Positions 5,868 to 9,154 of a DNA stretch of 9,154 nucleotides are shown piece after piece (position 1 is the first letter of the stretch; the number at the start of each line of letters is the position of its first letter). The DNA is from Phycisphaerales bacterium (GTDB lineage: Bacteria; Planctomycetota; Phycisphaerae; Sedimentisphaerales; Anaerohalosphaeraceae). The stretch covers positions 1 to 9,154 of the forward strand of contig PMBP01000185.1 of the NCBI GenBank assembly GCA_003152975.1, in the 5' to 3' direction. The notes under the pieces were generated by a model, which saw only the letters and a program-made list of their open reading frames with translations, was not told the origin of the DNA and made no database searches. The translations under genes and the position numbers were made by a program.

Positions 5868-7940
5868 ATGAAAACCGGATCCAAACAGGGCGTTCGCTGT
5901 TCATGTTTATTACTCGTCGCCTTTGTCCTGATTACAGGCATGGCCGCCGCCGATGTCTTCGTCTCCCCGCAGGGCAGCGACGCCAATCCCGGCACGCAGG
6001 ACAAGCCCTTCGCATCGCTCGAGGCCGCGCGCGATGCAATCCGCGCCCTCAAGGCCAATCCCCTTCCCGCCGGCGGCGTTACCGTCTGGCTGCAGGGCGG
6101 CGACTATCCTCGGACCAACGGCTTTGAGCTCACCGCCACCGATAGCGGCACCCCTGAATCTCCCATCGTCTATCGCGCCGCCGAAAAGCAAACCGTCCGC
6201 CTCCTCGGCGGCCGCGCGCTCAGCGGCCTGACCCCCGTCGCCGACCCCGCCATCCTCTCGCGCCTCGACGAAAAGGCCCGCGGCAATGTCCTCTCCGTCG
6301 ATCTCAAGGCCCTCGGCGTAACCGACTTCGGCCAGCTCCGTTCCCGCGGCTTTGGCCGGTCCACCACCCCCGCGCACCTTGAACTGTTCTTCGCGGGCAA
6401 GCCCATGACCTTGGCCCGTTGGCCCAACGAAGGCCAGTACGAAAAAATCGCCTCCATCCCGACCGACCGGGCCCGCGATGACGACCACGGCGGCAAAATC
6501 GGCGACCTCAAGGCCGGCTTCTTCTACGCCGGTGACCGGCCAAAACAGTGGAAATCCCTCGACGATATCTGGGTTCACGGCTACTGGGCCTGGGACTGGG
6601 CCAACTCATACGAGAAAGTCGAATCCATCGACCGTGAAACCCGCCTGATCAAAACCCTCTCCCCCTACGGCCTCTACGGCTTCCGCCCCGGCCAGCGATT
6701 CTACTACCTCAACATCCTCGAAGAACTCGACGAGCCCGGCGAGTACTTCGTTGATCGCGCCACCGGCCTCCTCTACTTCTGGCCCCCCGCCGATCCCGCC
6801 TCCGGCGAAACCCTTGTCTCCCTGATCGAAAGCCCGCTGGTCACCCTCAAGGACGCCTCGAGCATCACCCTTCGCGGCCTGATCTTCGAAGCCGCCCGCG
6901 GCAACGCCCTGACCATCGAGGGCGGCGCCAAGAACACCGTCGCGGGCTGTTCTTTCCGTCAACTCGGCAACTACGCCCTCCAGATCAACGGGGGTCTGGG
7001 CCACCAGATCGTCAGTTGCGACATCAGCTACACCGGCGACGGCGGAGTGGAACTGTCCGGCGGCGACCGCAAGACGCTGACGCCGTGCGGGCACGCGGTG
7101 GAGAACTGCCACATCCATCACTTCGCCCGCTGGAATCGCATTCTCTGCCCGGCCATCCTGGCCGACGGCGTGGGCATGCGCTTCGCGCACAACCTGCTGC
7201 ACGACGCGCCGCACACGGCGATCCTCTTCAGCGGGAACGAATTGGTGATCGAGTGTAACGAGATTCACACGGTGTGCATGGAGACCGGCGACGCCGGCGC
7301 CATCTATACCGGCCGCGACTACACGTTCCGCGGGAACGTCGTCCGCCACAACTTCATCCATCACATGGGCGGCGTCGGGATGGGCACGATGGGCGTGTAC
7401 AACGACGACTGCGTCAGCGGCACGGTCATGTTCGGCAACGTCTTCTGGCACGTGCAGCGTGCCGCGTTCCTCGGCGGCGGCCGCGATTTCCGGGTCGAGA
7501 ACAACATCTTCGTCGACTGCACGCCGGCGGTGGCGCTGGACGGGCGCGGGCTGTCGCCGGCGCCGGTCTGGCACGACATGGTCTACCAGACCATGAAGCA
7601 GAGCCTGGAGGCGATGAACTGGCGGCAGCCGCCGTACAGCACGCGGTACCCGGAGCTGGCGGACCTGGTCCCGTACTACGCGAAGACCGACGGCATTCCA
7701 CCGGGCAACATCCTTGTGGCGCACAATATCAGCGTCGGCGGCCAGTGGACGGAGATCGGTTGGGGTGCGACCCCGGACATGGCACGGTTCCAAGACAACC
7801 TGGTCGGGCAGGACCCGGGATTTGTGGACGCGGTCCACGGCAACTTCGAACTGAAACCGGATTCGCCGGCGTGGAAGCTCGGGTTCCAGCCGCTGCCATT
7901 GCGCGACATCGGGCCGCGGCAGGCGACCGAGCGAAAGTAG
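5868..7940 (+). CDS. Secreted right-handed parallel beta-helix protein, GH141-like
   Basis: The product has 690 residues. Residues 1-28 form a signal peptide (basic start, hydrophobic core at 14-24, AAA before DVF). The mature protein opens with FVSPQGSDANPGTQDKPF (31-48) and an Ala/Arg helix (EAARDAIRAL), the usual opening of DUF1565/pectate-lyase-like beta-helix proteins. A beta-rich insert (about 140-310) follows, then the helix coils (about 325-560) with recurring short units such as ITLRGLIFE, NTVAGCSF, HQIVSCDIS and NVVRHNFIHH. GDAGAIYTGRD (474-484) and GVYNDD (509-514) are acidic motifs 38-39 residues apart, compatible with a catalytic pair as in GH141 enzymes of this fold; that family call rests on overall pattern, not alignment. 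A polysaccharide-cleaving role is likely, substrate unknown. Codon choice changes sharply around residues 375-400, in the middle of the helix domain, yet the frame is intact. Confidence 0.85.
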   Translation: MKTGSKQGVRCSCLLLVAFVLITGMAAADVFVSPQGSDANPGTQDKPFASLEAARDAIRALKANPLPAGGVTVWLQGGDYPRTNGFELTATDSGTPESPIVYRAAEKQTVRLLGGRALSGLTPVADPAILSRLDEKARGNVLSVDLKALGVTDFGQLRSRGFGRSTTPAHLELFFAGKPMTLARWPNEGQYEKIASIPTDRARDDDHGGKIGDLKAGFFYAGDRPKQWKSLDDIWVHGYWAWDWANSYEKVESIDRETRLIKTLSPYGLYGFRPGQRFYYLNILEELDEPGEYFVDRATGLLYFWPPADPASGETLVSLIESPLVTLKDASSITLRGLIFEAARGNALTIEGGAKNTVAGCSFRQLGNYALQINGGLGHQIVSCDISYTGDGGVELSGGDRKTLTPCGHAVENCHIHHFARWNRILCPAILADGVGMRFAHNLLHDAPHTAILFSGNELVIECNEIHTVCMETGDAGAIYTGRDYTFRGNVVRHNFIHHMGGVGMGTMGVYNDDCVSGTVMFGNVFWHVQRAAFLGGGRDFRVENNIFVDCTPAVALDGRGLSPAPVWHDMVYQTMKQSLEAMNWRQPPYSTRYPELADLVPYYAKTDGIPPGNILVAHNISVGGQWTEIGWGATPDMARFQDNLVGQDPGFVDAVHGNFELKPDSPAWKLGFQPLPLRDIGPRQATERK

Positions 7941-8001
7941 CCGCGAGCGCCAGCGAGCGGAGTTCGCGCGACGCGCGGAACCGCTTGCTGGCGCTCGCGG
8001 C
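7940..8001. repeat. Near-perfect 21-bp inverted repeat (62-bp palindromic element)
   Basis: Bases 7940-7960 and 7981-8001 are reverse complements with one mismatch in 21. The 20-nt centre (7961-7980) can pair further through GTTC/GAAC and a bulged GC stem, so almost the entire element folds into one hairpin. The left arm also repeats GCGAGCG at 7943-7949 and 7953-7959. It begins on the last base of the beta-helix stop codon. No T run follows, so it is not a standard intrinsic terminator; a REP-like dispersed palindrome is an alternative. Confidence 0.85.
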
Positions 8002-8035
8002 AACAGGGCAAGCACGTCGCCGAATCTCCGTTAGT

Positions 8036-8049
8036 TTGTGAGCTTGTGA
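8036..8049 (+). repeat. Short tandem repeat TTGTGA-GC-TTGTGA before the CDF gene
   Basis: TTGTGA occurs at 8036-8041 and again at 8044-8049, 23-36 nt before the GTG start of the metal transporter. It could be part of a -35 region or an operator, but no convincing -10 box is at the right distance. It is recorded as a visible repeat without a proven role. Confidence 0.3.
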
Positions 8050-8071
8050 AACCGGCCGGCTTTGTTCTAAC

Positions 8072-9022
8072 GTGCCCCGCATCGTGACCGCACCGACTGA
8101 TTTGACGTTCACGCGCGGGGCCGAGGATCGCCGCGCGCTGCACCTGGCGATGGGCTTGTCGCTCGTCCTCGGCGTGCTGATGTTCGTGATGAAGGTCACG
8201 GCGTATCTCCTGACCGGCTCGGCGGCGATCCTGAGCGACGCGGCGGAGTCGGTGGTGCACGTCGCCGCCGTGACGTTCGCCGCCTACAGTCTGCGCCTGA
8301 GCTTTCGACCGGCCGACGACCTGCATCTGTACGGCCATACGAAAATCAGTTTCTTCTCGGCCGGGTTTGAGGGGGCGATGATCATCCTCGCCGCGCTCTA
8401 CATCATCTATGCGTCCGGTGCCAAATGGTGGGGGGGATTGCATCTGGAGAATCTCGGGCTGGGCACAGTCCTGACTGTGCTCGCCACCATCATCAACGGC
8501 GCACTCGGCGGTTACTTGGTCTGGCTTGGCGAGAAGAAGCGTTCGCTCATTCTCGAGGCCAATGGCAAACACGTGCTGACGGATTGCTGGACGAGCCTCG
8601 GCGTGATCGTCGGCCTCCTCCTGACGCTCTGGACCGGCTGGCTGCCATTCGATCCGATCTTTGCGATCCTGGTCGCCCTCAACATCCTCTGGTCCGGGGC
8701 CGGGTTGATCCGGCGCAGCGTCGGTGGGTTGATGGACGCGACGGATCCCGAGACCCACCTCAAGTTGGTGGCCCTCCTGGACGCCGAGACCGGCAGGCAG
8801 GGCGTCGGCTACCACGATCTGCGCCATCGCAACCTCGGCGACGCGCAACGGGTCGTCGTCCACCTGTTGTTCCCGGCGCACCTCTCGATCCGCGACGCGC
8901 ATGCCATTGCCACGCGGATCGAGGAGACCGTCGAGGCCACGCTCAATCCTGGCTCGCAGGTCATCACCCATCTGGAAGCCGCGGAGGATCACACCGACGT
9001 GCACGGCGCCCGCGCGCACTAA
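8072..9022 (+). CDS. Cation diffusion facilitator (CDF) family metal transporter
   Basis: This is a 316-residue protein of usual CDF length, with six predicted membrane helices (about 26-48, 50-74, 97-115, 129-152, 172-190, 194-213) and a C-terminal cytoplasmic domain (about 222-305). CDF proteins export divalent metals such as Zn, Fe, Mn or Co in exchange for protons and work as dimers. TM5 carries the canonical metal pair His167-x3-Asp171 (HVLTD). The equivalent TM2 position is Glu59-x3-His63 (ESVVH) rather than the usual His/Asp-x3-Asp. The C-terminal domain has the expected YHDLRHRNLGD (247-257) and RDAHAIATRIEE (274-285) segments. The start is uncertain: GTG at 8072 lacks a Shine-Dalgarno site, GTG at 8084 is in frame, and ATG at 8150 falls at the edge of TM1. 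The ~25-residue leader before TM1 is normal for the family. The metal cannot be inferred. Confidence 0.92.
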   Translation: MPRIVTAPTDLTFTRGAEDRRALHLAMGLSLVLGVLMFVMKVTAYLLTGSAAILSDAAESVVHVAAVTFAAYSLRLSFRPADDLHLYGHTKISFFSAGFEGAMIILAALYIIYASGAKWWGGLHLENLGLGTVLTVLATIINGALGGYLVWLGEKKRSLILEANGKHVLTDCWTSLGVIVGLLLTLWTGWLPFDPIFAILVALNILWSGAGLIRRSVGGLMDATDPETHLKLVALLDAETGRQGVGYHDLRHRNLGDAQRVVVHLLFPAHLSIRDAHAIATRIEETVEATLNPGSQVITHLEAAEDHTDVHGARAH

Positions 9023-9047
9023 GCCTTTCGGATTCAGGAGCCGGGAA

Positions 9048-9129
9048 GGACGGCGTGGAAGCCGTCCCTCCAAGGCTCCGCACTTGGAGGGCCGGGCCTT
9101 CGCCGCGCCCCGACAGCGGCTGTCGGGGC
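9048..9129. repeat. Cluster of three hairpins in the 3' tail after the CDF gene
   Basis: The last 132 bases (9023-9154) have no gene that I can support. They hold three consecutive inverted repeats. GGACGGC/GCCGTCC (9048-9054/9061-9067) is a 7-bp stem with a 6-nt loop. CCCTCCAAG/CTTGGAGGG (9066-9074/9083-9091) is 9 bp with an 8-nt loop. GCCCCGACAG/CTGTCGGGGC (9107-9116/9120-9129) is 10 bp with a 3-nt loop. No T run follows any of them. Termination of the CDF transcript or dispersed palindromic repeats are both possible. Confidence 0.7.
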
Positions 9130-9154
9130 CACGCAGGCGGGTTCCACCCCGGCC

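Noticed and set aside
5898..5906. Lipoprotein lipobox in the beta-helix gene
   Set aside because: The cysteines (11 and 13) precede the hydrophobic core instead of following it, so an ordinary signal peptide fits better.
6990..7065. Replication origin as the cause of the skew reversal
   Set aside because: The C-to-G change has the sign expected at an origin, but it lies inside an intact gene with no AT-rich stretch, DnaA-box cluster or dnaA/dnaN neighbours visible.
6606..8015. Long open frame on the - strand (about 469 residues) opposite the beta-helix gene
   Set aside because: Its Ala/Arg/Asp/Val-rich composition is that of a GC-rich shadow frame. The + strand protein has a signal peptide, a Shine-Dalgarno site and recognisable family motifs.
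8036..8070. Promoter TTGTGA plus TTCTAA for the CDF gene
   Set aside because: The spacing is 15 nt with a poor -10, and it would start transcription at or inside the start codon. Only the repeat itself is reported.
7676..9073. Long open frame on the - strand (about 465 residues) opposite the CDF gene
   Set aside because: It spans the intergenic palindrome and two different + strand genes, and its translation is low-complexity. The CDF reading is unambiguous.

Overview
The window carries six protein-coding genes, one of them cut by the left edge, on GC-rich DNA that is almost fully coding. There is no rRNA, tRNA, CRISPR array or recognisable transposase. The gene content suggests a Planctomycetota bacterium (Phycisphaerae-like) or a close PVC/FCB-type relative. 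The reasons are an ABC exporter followed by a large membrane-anchored helical-repeat protein of a type I associate with planctomycetes, large secreted carbohydrate-active enzymes, and weak or absent Shine-Dalgarno sites at several starts. This is an inference from family content, not a phylogenetic placement.

Region 1 (1-3948, + strand) is a tightly coupled three-gene unit. It contains the C-terminal part of an ABC ATPase with an unusual motif-bearing tail, an ABC-2 type permease that overlaps it by 8 bp and has a ~200-residue extracytoplasmic insert, and 2 bp later a 594-residue N-terminally anchored TPR-like protein of unknown function. The spacing implies co-translation and a common export or envelope task; the substrate is unknown.

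Region 2 (3955-7940) holds two divergently transcribed secreted proteins likely to act on polysaccharide. On the - strand is a GH99-like/WbsX-type barrel fused to a CBM9-like C-terminal domain. On the + strand is a 690-residue right-handed beta-helix protein resembling GH141. The 167-bp divergent spacer contains a plausible sigma-70-type promoter, a leader with two hairpins and a T run, and a clear Shine-Dalgarno site for the beta-helix gene. The - strand gene converges on the ABC unit with only 6 bp between stop codons.

Region 3 (7941-9154) starts with a near-perfect 62-bp inverted repeat, then a cation diffusion facilitator (CDF) metal transporter with an atypical TM2 metal motif, and ends in a 132-bp tail packed with hairpins.

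The most striking large-scale signal is compositional. From position 1 to about 6990-7065 the + strand is C-rich whichever strand the gene lies on; after that it is neutral to G-rich. The change falls inside the beta-helix gene and is visible codon by codon: threonine goes from almost all ACC to mostly ACG, and proline from mostly CCC to almost all CCG. A recombination junction, an inversion through a paralogue, or a chimeric assembly would each explain it.
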